Assembly (NCBI RefSeq): GCF_027924145.1
Contig: NZ_BRVP01000012.1
Location: 58,965-122,964 of the forward strand
Source of the DNA: Neptunitalea chrysea
Lineage (GTDB): Bacteria > Bacteroidota > Bacteroidia > Flavobacteriales > Flavobacteriaceae
Direction: 5' to 3'
Length of the DNA: 64,000 bases
Notes under the pieces: generated by a model
The model's database searches: none
The model's input: the letters and a program-made list of their open reading frames with translations, nothing else
Told to the model about the DNA's origin: nothing
Translations under genes and position numbers: made by a program
Part shown: piece by piece, positions 35,920 to 45,206 of the stretch
Layout: every line of letters starts with the position of its first letter
Numbering within the stretch: position 1 is the first letter of the stretch

Positions 35920-36699
35920 TTACGAAATAAAATTATCTTTGTAATACTGTACAATTTCTCCGGTTGATTTAAAGTTCATTTTTTTAAGAATATTTCTTCT
36001 ATGTTTATCTACCGTATGAGAGCTAATAAATAGAATATCACCTATTTCTTTACTGGTTTTACTTAAGGTTAGTAACCGTACAATATCTATTTCTCTATTA
36101 GTTAGTTTACTTACAATAGAGTTAGTAGAATAGTTTTTGTAATATAACGTTTCATAACCGTTTTTCTCGTTTAGTATTTTTATAATAGCTACTATTGGAT
36201 ATTCATTTTTAGAACCATTAACTGTATAAAATGAAGTGACAAACAACGGAATTTTGTCCTTATTAAAATACTCTGGCGAAATATGCTCAAGAATGTTTAT
36301 ATAAGTACCATCCTTTTTCTTAATTCTATAGTTATATGAACAAGAAATTTTATCACGTTTATCTGCAGGTATTTTTGTAGTAATATATTTCATTAATTCA
36401 TCTATTGCTTTTAGCAATAAAGGGGCATCGTTTGGGTGAATTTTAGAGAGCAAATACAAAACCCCTCCATTTTCATGCATTTCAGAAACCGTATATCCAA
36501 GATTGTGCTCAATATTTTTGCTTAAGTATTCAAATTTATATTCCAATATATTTACTGAGGCAAAAAATGTTTCGATAGGGGGAATTATCTTATCTATTTG
36601 TTTCATCCGTTGAATAGTTTCTTTTACTACTTCATTGGTTTCAACTTCATAATCGATAAATATTTTTTTAAAAGCTTCAGATCTATCTTCAGTATTCAT
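35920..36699 (-). CDS. PAS-LuxR-type transcriptional regulator
   Basis: A 259-residue protein. A PAS-like region (about 45-165) contains FEYLSKNIEHNLGYTVSEMH and NYRIKKKDGTYINILEH, typical of Bacteroidota PAS-LuxR proteins. The C-terminal HTH (about 195-255) reads KLTNREIDIVRLLTLSKTSK then FISSHTVDKHRRNILKKMNF. It would bind DNA in response to an unknown signal. Its ATG overlaps the stop of the upstream GNAT gene as TAATG, indicating translational coupling. Confidence 0.88.
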   Translation of the reverse strand: MNTEDRSEAFKKIFIDYEVETNEVVKETIQRMKQIDKIIPPIETFFASVNILEYKFEYLSKNIEHNLGYTVSEMHENGGVLYLLSKIHPNDAPLLLKAIDELMKYITTKIPADKRDKISCSYNYRIKKKDGTYINILEHISPEYFNKDKIPLFVTSFYTVNGSKNEYPIVAIIKILNEKNGYETLYYKNYSTNSIVSKLTNREIDIVRLLTLSKTSKEIGDILFISSHTVDKHRRNILKKMNFKSTGEIVQYYKDNFIS

Positions 36700-37208
36700 T
36701 AATTGGTTAGTTTTTTCTCCATTATATAGTCTTCCATTAGGTACCCGTTGCCTATGTTAATGTTCTCTACTTTGGTTTTAGTAAAGCCTATTTTTTCATA
36801 GGAAATAATAGCATTTGCATTGTATCTGTTAACATTTAATGCCAGTATGGTACAGTTATTTTCCTTTGCTATGGTAGCAACTTTGTTTATAGTTATCTTT
36901 CCTAATCCTTTACTTTGGTACTCAGATAAAATATAAATTTTATGAAGTTTGGTAACTTCCGGGTTTTGGTTGTACCCTATCTCAAAAGATACAAACCCTA
37001 CAGCAGAATCTTCCTTTTTTATAATAAGAAATCTGCAATTATTTTTAAGCTGTTCTTGTAAAGCAGGTACGCTGTACATCATATCCATCATATAAGCTAT
37101 TTGTTGTTCACTTAAGATAGATTTAAACGTATCTGGCCATACTTTTAAAGCTAATTCACGTATTAGAAAAACATCGTTTTCTAATACCTCTTCAAACATA
37201 ATGTTCAT
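36699..37208 (-). CDS. GNAT family N-acetyltransferase
   Basis: A 169-residue protein. The acetyl-CoA motif is YILSEYQSKGLGKITINKVA (QxxGxG-type), followed by LNVNRYNANAIISYEKIGF, typical of the small RimI/YkwB-like group. The acceptor is unknown. It overlaps the LuxR gene and starts nine bases after the S41 protease stop, so the three may share a transcript. A second ATG three codons in is also possible. Confidence 0.85.
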   Translation of the reverse strand: MNIMFEEVLENDVFLIRELALKVWPDTFKSILSEQQIAYMMDMMYSVPALQEQLKNNCRFLIIKKEDSAVGFVSFEIGYNQNPEVTKLHKIYILSEYQSKGLGKITINKVATIAKENNCTILALNVNRYNANAIISYEKIGFTKTKVENINIGNGYLMEDYIMEKKLTN

Positions 37209-37217
37209 GTAAAATTC

Positions 37218-38840
37218 TTATTGAAGAATTGATTTATATTTTGAAGAATCATTTAAAAGTTTTGTAGCAATAGTAACCGCTTCATCATGTGTAAGATTAT
37301 AAGTGTACAAGCCTTCTTTATAGAAATAATGCTTTATAATCTCATTTTCAACGGCATTTTCAATTTCAGCTTTGTATGCATCTAAAGCATTTACTTTACT
37401 ATCTTCAATGGTAGTTAGTAAATTTTGGTAAGAAATTTTAACATCGTTCCCCAGCGCGTCTAATTCATTTTTCGTCATTAACTTTTTAAGCTTCTTTTCG
37501 GTATCGGTTTCAAAACTAAAATCGGATTTAATAACGTATTTTTTAAAATTAGCATACTCTTTATCAGTATATTTTAAATCGGCTGCATTGGTTAATTGAT
37601 GTGAATAGAAGTAGTTATTTACATAATCAAAAATCACATAATTGTTAATTAAACTATTTGTAAATACACTGTTTTTAGAAGAAGCTATTTCAACATCTGG
37701 CATAATACCACCACCATCGTATACAGTTCTTCCGTTTTTAGTTTGGAAGGCTTTAAAGTCTTTTTCCTGCGTTCTAACGGCTTTTCCGCTACCATCTCTA
37801 TTCCAGTAGTCTAAAGCTTGTATACAACGTCCGCTAGGCGTGTAATAACGAGAGATAGTTACTTTTAATTGGGTTCCGTAAGAAAGTTTTAGTGGGCGTT
37901 GCACCAATCCTTTACCAAAACTTCTGTCACCTAGCACTATTGCTCTATCCAAGTCTTGTAAAGCACCCGAAACAATTTCACTGGCCGAAGCACTTCTTCC
38001 GTTAACTAAAATTACCAATGGTATTTCGGTATCTACAGGATTTCTTTTGGTTTTATAAGTTTGATTAAATTTTTTAACCTTCGATTGGGTAGTAACAATT
38101 ACTTCTCCCTTAGGTACAAATAAGTTACAAATTTCTATAGCCTCTCTTAATAGTCCACCCGGATTATTTCGTAAATCTAGTACTAACTTATCTACTCCTT
38201 CTGCTTTTAGCGCAACCAAAGCATCTTTTACTTGTTTAGAAGCTTTATCATTAAAACGTTCTAAAACAATATATCCTGTATTTTCATTTATTTTTTTGTA
38301 AAATGGAACTGCATCTATTTCTATACCCTCACGTTTTATTGCAGTAGTATATTGTTTACCTTGTCTAAGGTAGGTAAGAGTTACAGTAGATCCTGGAGCA
38401 CCTTTTAGTAAATCGTTATAACTGTCTTTAAAATCTTTAATGTAGATGTCGTCAATTTTAATAATTTCATCACCGGGTTTTAATCCTGCTAAGTCTGCCG
38501 GATATCCTTTGTAAGGTTCCAGAATAATCATTTTATCTTTAACAGTACGTATATTTGCACCAATACCACTGTATTCTCCACTTTGGTTAATTCGATAATT
38601 AACCACATCTTGTTCATTTAAAAAGTTGGTATAAGGGTCTAAATCTTCCAGCATACTTTTAATGGCAGTATCCATTAATTCTCCGGGATTGGTTTCATCT
38701 ACATAATTCATATTCAGTTCTTTGAATAGTGTAGTGAAAATTTCAATCTGTTTAGAAATTTCAAAAAAGTCGTTTTTAAAGGAGGTTCCTATAAAAAATA
38801 TAGTAATAGCCGCGCAGCAGATAATAATCTTCTTCTTCAT
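37218..38840 (-). CDS. S41 family carboxy-terminal processing peptidase
   Basis: A 540-residue protein. An N-terminal hydrophobic signal or anchor (about 1-20) is followed by a PDZ domain (about 85-165, with YSGIGANIR and GLKPGDEIIKIDD). The S41 catalytic core (about 185-370) has NGRSASASEIVSGALQ holding the nucleophilic Ser and DRSFGKGLVQ holding the Lys base. The C-terminal domain is helical. These proteases process exported proteins in the periplasm by C-terminal recognition. It lies 62 bases after rnpA and likely shares its transcript. Confidence 0.93.
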   Translation of the reverse strand: MKKKIIICCAAITIFFIGTSFKNDFFEISKQIEIFTTLFKELNMNYVDETNPGELMDTAIKSMLEDLDPYTNFLNEQDVVNYRINQSGEYSGIGANIRTVKDKMIILEPYKGYPADLAGLKPGDEIIKIDDIYIKDFKDSYNDLLKGAPGSTVTLTYLRQGKQYTTAIKREGIEIDAVPFYKKINENTGYIVLERFNDKASKQVKDALVALKAEGVDKLVLDLRNNPGGLLREAIEICNLFVPKGEVIVTTQSKVKKFNQTYKTKRNPVDTEIPLVILVNGRSASASEIVSGALQDLDRAIVLGDRSFGKGLVQRPLKLSYGTQLKVTISRYYTPSGRCIQALDYWNRDGSGKAVRTQEKDFKAFQTKNGRTVYDGGGIMPDVEIASSKNSVFTNSLINNYVIFDYVNNYFYSHQLTNAADLKYTDKEYANFKKYVIKSDFSFETDTEKKLKKLMTKNELDALGNDVKISYQNLLTTIEDSKVNALDAYKAEIENAVENEIIKHYFYKEGLYTYNLTHDEAVTIATKLLNDSSKYKSILQ

Positions 38841-38901
38841 TAAATTAAGGTTTTAGTAGTGGCGTTAGCTAATTTAAAAAAAGTTTCGGTTTATCTTTAC
38901 T

Positions 38902-39282
38902 CTAACGAATATTAAGTTCGTTTTGTATAAATTTTTCCGATAAATCTGACATTTTTTTCTGGATAAATTCAAAATCCGGAAGCTCTTTACCGGTATAGAT
39001 AAACATAAAAACATATGATTTCTGTAGTCGCAAAAACTGTTCCGTTTTTTGTAATCGGTATGCTTCTCGTAGTAATCTTTTAATACGGTTTCGGTCTACT
39101 GCCTTTTTAAAAAAACGTTTCGGAACCGAAAAACCAGCTTGTACTAAAACATCTTTTGTTGGAGTAGCTTCGATGTATACAAGCTTTATCGGATATTTAG
39201 ATACAGCACTCCCTTCAGAAAATAATTTCTGAATAAGAATTTTACTTTTGAGCTTTTCATCTTTTGGGAAACTGAAATCCAT
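38902..39282 (-). CDS. rnpA: Ribonuclease P protein component
   Basis: A 126-residue basic protein. The opening MDFSFPKDEKLKSKILIQKL and the RNA-binding segment KKAVDRNRIKRLLREAYR (the RNxxKR signature) identify RnpA. It assists the RNase P RNA in 5' processing of tRNAs. I chose the ATG at 39282: the TTG at 39303 lies in the promoter box. The usual neighbour rpmH (ribosomal protein L34) is absent here. Confidence 0.9.
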   Translation of the reverse strand: MDFSFPKDEKLKSKILIQKLFSEGSAVSKYPIKLVYIEATPTKDVLVQAGFSVPKRFFKKAVDRNRIKRLLREAYRLQKTEQFLRLQKSYVFMFIYTGKELPDFEFIQKKMSDLSEKFIQNELNIR

Positions 39283-39300
39283 ATACTTTATTACGTTTGG

Positions 39301-39308
39301 CAAAAGTA
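39301..39308 (-). promoter_or_regulatory. Promoter -7 element of rnpA
   Basis: On the minus strand this reads TACTTTTG, 18 bases before the ATG. Confidence 0.5.
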
Positions 39309-39344
39309 ATGAAATCCTTTTACCTTAAGTAATGCATTATTTTA

Positions 39345-39442
39345 TTTACTCGATAATCGAGATTAAATGTTTTGAGTTTTGTCTCGAAATAGAAATGAAA
39401 TTCTTAATAATGGCTCGCGGGCTAGCCTCATAGTAGTTTACT
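39345..39442 (-). repeat. Dispersed intergenic repeat, full two-half unit (inverse orientation)
   Basis: It runs from TTTACTCGATAATCGAGATT through GTCTCGAAATAGAAATGAAA to GCTAGCCTCATAGTAGTTTA-CT. Its end lies over the stop codon of the membrane-protein gene. Confidence 0.75.
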
Positions 39443-40049
39443 CCTTAAGATCGTCTATAACGGCCTTGATTTCTTTAGCATATTTACCGTAAAAGAAATG
39501 TACCCACCACTCTAGCAGTACTCCCGTTAAAAGGATAGTTACTGCAACAACAACAAATAGAATGGTAATGTGTAGTTCAGATAATTGTTCTATATCTAAA
39601 ATAGTTAAGCCAAATACATTGTTATAGTAATACCCTAATAAAAATAGAATTAAAAAAGGGCTAAGAGCAAACCCAAAGGTTTTGTATAGTTCCATATTTA
39701 GCCTTACATCATAATAGGTTTCATATAAATTGTCACGGGTATTTAGGGTTACGGTGTTTAAGCGTTTAAGGAAAATATATAATTTAGTTAAATAATAAAT
39801 ACAAATTCCTGTGAATAAACTATATAGAAGATAATATATATGTGTTAAGGTATTTTCGTAACGGTAAACAGCAGGTACGAATCCCAATACTAAAATTGCA
39901 AATACCTGCAACCAAAGTTCTTTTTTCAGGTTGCTTTTAATTTTATCCAAAGGGGTATTTGCCGACTGAATTTTATCTAAATTTTTAGGAAGCTCCACGT
40001 TTTTGTCATTATCCTTCTCCCAAGCAGATTGTATATCTTTAAAATCCAT
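39438..40049 (-). CDS. Four-helix membrane protein paired with an ECF sigma factor
   Basis: A 203-residue protein. The opening MDFKDIQSAWEKDNDKNVEL is a short soluble segment, followed by four transmembrane helices (about 48-63, 70-92, 120-142, 158-180) and a C-terminal helix. It overlaps the sigma factor gene by 11 bases. The position after an ECF sigma gene suggests an anti-sigma or sensor role, but I see no zinc-type anti-sigma motif. The stop codon TAA is inside the repeat at 39345-39442. Confidence 0.7.
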   Translation of the reverse strand: MDFKDIQSAWEKDNDKNVELPKNLDKIQSANTPLDKIKSNLKKELWLQVFAILVLGFVPAVYRYENTLTHIYYLLYSLFTGICIYYLTKLYIFLKRLNTVTLNTRDNLYETYYDVRLNMELYKTFGFALSPFLILFLLGYYYNNVFGLTILDIEQLSELHITILFVVVAVTILLTGVLLEWWVHFFYGKYAKEIKAVIDDLKE

Positions 40050-40545
40050 AACCCTGTTCTTTAATGAGTTCTTTTAATTTATCTTTTACTCTTTTCAATT
40101 TAACCCTCGCATTACCTTCCGATATTCCTAGGCTTTCACCTGTCTCTTTATGAGAGAATCCTTCTAATTGATAAAAAATAATGGCTTTATCAATTTTGTT
40201 TAGTTGTTGTACTGCCTTATAAAAATGAGCTAGTTGAAGTTCTTTTTCGTCTGTATTTTCGTTTGGTTCTTTTACCTCTTCGTTGGTTAATTGGGAAGTA
40301 GCCACCTTACGTTTTTCTTTTTTTAAATACAGTATTGAAGTATTAATAGCAACCCTGTACATCCAGGTAGAAAATTTACTTTCGCCTCTAAAGCTTCCGT
40401 AAGATTTCCATAATTGTAAAACAATCTCCTGAAAAAGATCAGATTGATCTTCTTCTGTATCCATGTAAATCTTGGAAACCTTATATAAAATTCCCTTGTG
40501 TTCATTTATTTTGGCCAGAAATTCAGTTTCAGATATTTTGGCCAT
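40039..40545 (-). CDS. ECF-type RNA polymerase sigma factor
   Basis: A 168-residue protein. Region 2 has DLFQEIVLQLWKSYGSFRGE then FSTWMYRVAINTSILYLKKE, and region 4 has INKIDKAIIFYQLEGFSHKE-type residues (here LNKIDKAIIFYQLEGFSHKE) and ISEGNARVKLKRVKDKLKEL. It would direct transcription of a small regulon. It lies four bases downstream of the TraB-like gene and overlaps the membrane protein gene, forming a three-gene unit. Confidence 0.92.
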   Translation of the reverse strand: MAKISETEFLAKINEHKGILYKVSKIYMDTEEDQSDLFQEIVLQLWKSYGSFRGESKFSTWMYRVAINTSILYLKKEKRKVATSQLTNEEVKEPNENTDEKELQLAHFYKAVQQLNKIDKAIIFYQLEGFSHKETGESLGISEGNARVKLKRVKDKLKELIKEQGYGF

Positions 40546-40549
40546 AGAC

Positions 40550-41413
40550 TTATTTTGTAATTGGGTTTACAGTATAACCTGCTTTTCTAAGTAATTTTAT
40601 AACACCTGTATCCCCTGCTAAATGCCCTGCTCCTACTGCTATAAATAAGCTTTGGTCCTTCATCATACTTGGTAATTTATCAACCCAGTTTTTATTTCTA
40701 TCGGTAAATAAGTATTTCAAATTATTTTCAGTAACCATTTCTGGTTTTGTAACGTAAGCGTATAATTCAGATAGTTTTTCAGAAGCATATAACATACTCA
40801 TTTCATCAAAATAGCTATCAGTATTATATCCTAGCTCATCAATAATTTCGTCAGTGGTAAAACCTTTAGAAAATGCTTCCATTTGTGCATCTACGGTTTC
40901 TAAACCTACGAGTTCTTTTTGTTGCGACATCGCTTTAGTTATAAGTTCAAGCTCTATCATTTTTGGGGTACATTTTATGCTTTTAGAAATGTAAGTACTC
41001 ATAATTGCTAGCAAGGTAAAATTTTCAAAATCAGAAGCCTTCATTTGTATATTGGCTTGCAGCACACTATCTAATTTGTGGTATTGTTCTTTTGTTAAAG
41101 TTTCACTTAGGGGCTTTTCTGCAACTGTTAATTTCGCCATTTTTTGCATTTCAGCAGGGTCGTCAAAATCTATTTCCAATACCAATTTATCGGCAGATGA
41201 AAGGGTCGTAGTTACATAGTCTTTTAGTTTAAATTTATCAGCACATATCATATGTTGTGTACCAAAGAGGTATGACTTTTCAGTTAATCCGTTGCCGCTT
41301 ATTTCCCATAAAAGCGAGTTTGCAAGGGGTGCAGTAGGTTGGTTTTGTGCCGTAAGTGTTACCGTGGTTAAAAAGCCAAAAAGTAAAATGTATAATCTTG
41401 TTTTTAGTTTCAT
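40550..41413 (-). CDS. TraB/GumN family protein
   Basis: A 287-residue protein with a signal peptide (MKLKTRLYILLFGFLTTVTL). The GxxH motif is SYLFGTQHMICADKF (about residue 45), and a second conserved motif is FIAVGAGHLAGDTGVIKLLR near the C-terminus. The TraB/GumN superfamily has a metalloprotease-like fold; its biochemical role in bacteria is unclear. The ATG at 41413 is preferred over one nine codons upstream because it begins the signal peptide. It is the first gene of a unit with the ECF sigma factor. Confidence 0.85.
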   Translation of the reverse strand: MKLKTRLYILLFGFLTTVTLTAQNQPTAPLANSLLWEISGNGLTEKSYLFGTQHMICADKFKLKDYVTTTLSSADKLVLEIDFDDPAEMQKMAKLTVAEKPLSETLTKEQYHKLDSVLQANIQMKASDFENFTLLAIMSTYISKSIKCTPKMIELELITKAMSQQKELVGLETVDAQMEAFSKGFTTDEIIDELGYNTDSYFDEMSMLYASEKLSELYAYVTKPEMVTENNLKYLFTDRNKNWVDKLPSMMKDQSLFIAVGAGHLAGDTGVIKLLRKAGYTVNPITK

Positions 41414-41555
41414 AGAAAATAGGTTTAATGCACCATGCAATATTTAAAGGGTTGTATACTTATTATAAAGCAGTTTTTTGTTTTCATTTTTTTAGTAGGT
41501 AAATGAAAATTAAAAACGTTACACAGATTTTGTAAAAATATCAATTAATAACAAA

Positions 41556-41596
41556 AAAAGGAGGCTGTATTTTTTAAAATACAGCCTCCTTTTATT
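41556..41596 (-). terminator. Terminator of the M1 peptidase gene
   Basis: GGAGGCTGTATTTT and AAAATACAGCCTCC form a long GC-containing stem. A T-run follows on the minus strand. Confidence 0.88.
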
Positions 41597-41614
41597 TTAA
41601 AAAATAAGCAGTCC

Positions 41615-43489
41615 TTATTGTGCCGGATATTTATTGTTAGCAAGTTTAATATCTGCCATTAGTCCTGAAGGATCTATGGTAATGGTTTTTATTTCAGCCA
41701 TTGGTTTGTTTATGGTTACATCATAGGTTGGGAAAGCCCAAGGCCAATCTGCTAATTCTGTTTTCTTAAAATCATACGGATTTGCTTTTCCGGCTCTCAT
41801 CATACGTAACGGAATATAGAAATATTCAGAAGTACCATCGGTATATTCTACCACTACATCTATAGGCATTGGCATTAAACCAATTCTTTCTAAAGTAACC
41901 ACAGTGCTGGTAGTATCTTCAGAAGCTTTTACTTCCTTAATACCGTAATCTATAGTGTTGTTAGTTTCAATCCAATCGGTTAAATACCAGTGTAATTGTG
42001 CTCCTGAAACTTTCTCTGCGGTTCTTATAAAATCGTTAGGTGTTGGGTGTTTAAATTTAAAATCGTCGTAGTATTTTTTCAATGTTTCCATTAGCTTCTC
42101 CTCTCCTATTACGTATTCTAATTGCGAAAGGAAAATTTTACCTTTTACATATGCATTAATAGAGTATGCAAAGTTGTATTCGTATCTGTCTCCATGTGTT
42201 GCTGCAGTTTGCGCTTTACCAGAATTTACTAAATAATAGTAGCTTCTATAAGAACCAAAAGGTTTAGCATTTTTGTTTCCTTTTACATAAGCGCTTGCTA
42301 AGGCAGAAATAAAAGAAGTAAACCCTTCATCCATCCATGGGTGTTCAGATTCGTTTGTAGCTAAAATATGTTGAAACCAAGTGTGCGCCATTTCATGGGC
42401 AGTAGTACCAAATAAATCGTTGTAATCTTCACCACCTGTAATTAAGGTACACTGAGCGTATTCCATACCACCATCTCCACCTTGAATGATAGAGTATTGA
42501 TCCCATGGGTACGGACCAATATGAGTACTATAGTACTCCATAAGTTCCGCAGCCTTTGGTTGTATTTGTGTCCATGCAGCTTTTACTTTCTTATCATCTT
42601 TAAATAAGAAGTGCATAGTAATACCGTTTTTAGTTTTTAATGAGTTGTGAATATATTCTGGGTCTGCAGCCCAAGTAAAATCATGTACCTGATTAGCTAC
42701 AAAATGCCATGTATTGGTTTTACCTCTTCTTTTTACTTTGGTTCCAGGGGTTTCATACCCATACCCTATCTTGTCTCCGTTTTGTAGGTTACCGGTACCT
42801 CCTAAAATATAATCTTTATCTATGGTAATTTTCACATCAAAATTTCCCCAAACACCATGAAATTCTCTTGCAATATATGGGTCGGCATGCCATCCTTCAA
42901 AATCGTACTCAGCCATTTTTGGGTACCATTGTGTCATTGATAGTGCTACCCCATCGGCATTGTTTCTACCCGACCGTCTGATTTGTACCGGTACCTGACC
43001 GTCAAATTTCATTTTAAAAGTAGCTTTAGCTCCCGGTAGAATAGGCTCTGCTAAGGTAACCTCTAAGATGGTTCCGGTAACCTTGTAAGTTACATTAGTA
43101 CCGTCTTGCTTTAACGACTTTATTTTAATGTATCCAATCTCTTCTGGGGTAAGTTTAGAAATTCTACTCTCATATATTGGGTTATCTTTAGTCCCTAAGT
43201 TGTTTACCATTCTACTATCCGGATCTGCAATATTTTGCAACCTGATATCCATTTCACTTCCTGGTTGAAAAGCATTAAAATACAAATGGTAAAAAACTTT
43301 GTCTAATGCGTCTGGAGAATTATTAGAATAAACCAACGTTTGTTCTCCTTTGTATTGGTAGTTTTCTACATCCATTTTAATCTCCATAGTATAGTCAACA
43401 TGTTGTTGCCAGTAGCAAGAACTTTGAGCATAAAGGCTAAAAGAAATAATAGCTAACAGGCAACTAAGGCTAAAGCTTAATTTTTTCAT
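41615..43489 (-). CDS. M1 family zinc aminopeptidase-like protein
   Basis: A 624-residue protein with a signal peptide (to about residue 21). The zinc site is HEMAHTWFQH with H365, E366, H369 and the distal E388 in WMDEGF, matching HExxH-18-E. GGDGGMEYAQCTLI (about 340) is the GxMEN-like exopeptidase motif, here GGMEY. It would be a periplasmic or secreted aminopeptidase. It is monocistronic between terminators. Confidence 0.92.
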   Translation of the reverse strand: MKKLSFSLSCLLAIISFSLYAQSSCYWQQHVDYTMEIKMDVENYQYKGEQTLVYSNNSPDALDKVFYHLYFNAFQPGSEMDIRLQNIADPDSRMVNNLGTKDNPIYESRISKLTPEEIGYIKIKSLKQDGTNVTYKVTGTILEVTLAEPILPGAKATFKMKFDGQVPVQIRRSGRNNADGVALSMTQWYPKMAEYDFEGWHADPYIAREFHGVWGNFDVKITIDKDYILGGTGNLQNGDKIGYGYETPGTKVKRRGKTNTWHFVANQVHDFTWAADPEYIHNSLKTKNGITMHFLFKDDKKVKAAWTQIQPKAAELMEYYSTHIGPYPWDQYSIIQGGDGGMEYAQCTLITGGEDYNDLFGTTAHEMAHTWFQHILATNESEHPWMDEGFTSFISALASAYVKGNKNAKPFGSYRSYYYLVNSGKAQTAATHGDRYEYNFAYSINAYVKGKIFLSQLEYVIGEEKLMETLKKYYDDFKFKHPTPNDFIRTAEKVSGAQLHWYLTDWIETNNTIDYGIKEVKASEDTTSTVVTLERIGLMPMPIDVVVEYTDGTSEYFYIPLRMMRAGKANPYDFKKTELADWPWAFPTYDVTINKPMAEIKTITIDPSGLMADIKLANNKYPAQ

Positions 43490-43513
43490 ATAAATAATTT
43501 AGTGAGTTAAAAA

Positions 43514-43546
43514 AAAACCGCTTTTAAAAATATAAAAGCGGTTTAA
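43514..43546 (-). terminator. Terminator of the S8 peptidase gene
   Basis: AAACCGCTTTTA and TAAAAGCGGTTT form a stem with a short loop. The minus strand then has a T-run. Confidence 0.85.
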
Positions 43547-43567
43547 AGATTGCAAAAAATCTTACAA

Positions 43568-45190
43568 TTATAATTTTGTCTTACCTGCATCTACTTGAGC
43601 AGCCAGAATAAGTGCGTTGTATGCGTTTACAATTTTACCACTTTTACAAAGGTCGGCAAAGTTTGCAGTATCCTCAGGATTACCTCCAATGTATACTTTT
43701 TTGTTAATTGCTAAACCAGACTGCATAAGAATTTGTTTAACCTCTGCAGCTTTTAATTTAGGAAAATAAGAACGTATTAAGGCAGCTACACCTGCAGTAG
43801 CAGGAGATGCCATAGAAGTTCCTTGTAAGAACTTATATTTATTACCAGGAATGGTAGCGTAAATTTTCACACCAGGAGAAAATACATCTACATTATGCTT
43901 ACCATAGTTAGAGAATGTAGCAGGTAATTCTGGTCCGTACTTATAGTTTAACGCACCAATGGTAATAAAATTATCAGACATTTCAGGTCCTGTACCAATA
44001 GCATCAGCAGGGTATACACTTACTTTATCTAAGTCATATGTATCGTTACCGGCAGCATTTACAATTAATACATCGTGTTCACCCGCATATTTAATAGCAT
44101 CGTAAACCCACTGAGCATGAGGAGAAAATGCTTTACCAAAACTAGTGTTAATTACTTTAGCACCGTTATCTACCGCATATCTAATACCTAATGCAATATC
44201 TTTATCGTACTCGTCACCGTTTGGTACTGCTCTAACAGCCATAATAGCTACGTTGTTAGCAACCCCATTCATACCAATACCATTGTCTCTTTGAGCGGCA
44301 ATAATACCAGCAACGTGTGTACCGTGTAAAGCCTCATCTGGCTCTGGCCCAACTACATTGTTGTTACCATATTTGTTATCTTCAAAGTTATTAGGATCGT
44401 CTCCTAAAACACCTCTTGCATCAAACTCTAAATTTAGGTTATATTCTAATTGATCTGTAAAATGTTCAACTCCTCCTTGAATATCTTCAATTAAAGCAGG
44501 AATGTTATCAGAATAAGCAAACATTTGTCCTAATAAGCCAACACTTTGTTTAACCTCAGGAGTTTCTGCTTCCATACTCATAACCTCTTCTTTGGTATAG
44601 TCTTCTTTTCCTAATTTTTCAGAAACAATACCATGAGCATTTTTAACAGCCATTACTAATTGCTCGTAACGCTCTTTACTTTGTTTTGCATTTTGATAAT
44701 CTTCATCAAATGCTTTTTTAGCAGCTTTATATTGCTCAGACCCATCATCACCAGCCTTAACAATACGAGTCATTTCTAAGTTTTCATCAACAATATCACC
44801 TAAGAAGTTCCATCCGTGAACGTCATCAATGTATCCGTTTTTATCATCATCAATTCCGTTACCTGGAATTTCGTCTTCGTTTGTCCAAACAACATTTTTA
44901 AGATCTTCATGCTCAATATCAACACCAGAATCTACCACACCCACAATTACTTTAGTAGGAGTAAGGTCTTTTACAAGTTCATAAGCTTTATTAACACTCA
45001 TTCCAGGAATGGTATCAGCTACTAGATCTAAATGCATCCAGTTTTCTAATTGCTCTTCAGTTAATTCTGCTTTTTTCTCAGTTACACCACTAATGTCTGT
45101 AATTGGAGTAGCAACAATTTTTGGGGCACCACAACTTGCTAGCATCAAAGCAGCTGCTGCAGTTATTGTAATTGGTTTAACTATTTTCAT
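43568..45190 (-). CDS. Subtilisin-like S8 serine protease lipoprotein
   Basis: A 540-residue protein with a lipoprotein signal (AAAALMLASC, Cys at about 20). The catalytic triad is visible: D87 in VGVVDSGVDIEHEDL, H289 in LHGTHVAGIIAA and S459 in GTSMASPATAGVAAL. A long insertion (about 130-270, charged and helical) separates Asp from His. It is likely a surface or periplasmic protease. It shares the strand with the M1 peptidase but has its own terminator. Confidence 0.93.
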   Translation of the reverse strand: MKIVKPITITAAAALMLASCGAPKIVATPITDISGVTEKKAELTEEQLENWMHLDLVADTIPGMSVNKAYELVKDLTPTKVIVGVVDSGVDIEHEDLKNVVWTNEDEIPGNGIDDDKNGYIDDVHGWNFLGDIVDENLEMTRIVKAGDDGSEQYKAAKKAFDEDYQNAKQSKERYEQLVMAVKNAHGIVSEKLGKEDYTKEEVMSMEAETPEVKQSVGLLGQMFAYSDNIPALIEDIQGGVEHFTDQLEYNLNLEFDARGVLGDDPNNFEDNKYGNNNVVGPEPDEALHGTHVAGIIAAQRDNGIGMNGVANNVAIMAVRAVPNGDEYDKDIALGIRYAVDNGAKVINTSFGKAFSPHAQWVYDAIKYAGEHDVLIVNAAGNDTYDLDKVSVYPADAIGTGPEMSDNFITIGALNYKYGPELPATFSNYGKHNVDVFSPGVKIYATIPGNKYKFLQGTSMASPATAGVAALIRSYFPKLKAAEVKQILMQSGLAINKKVYIGGNPEDTANFADLCKSGKIVNAYNALILAAQVDAGKTKL

Positions 45191-45206
45191 TATATATTAT
45201 GTAATG

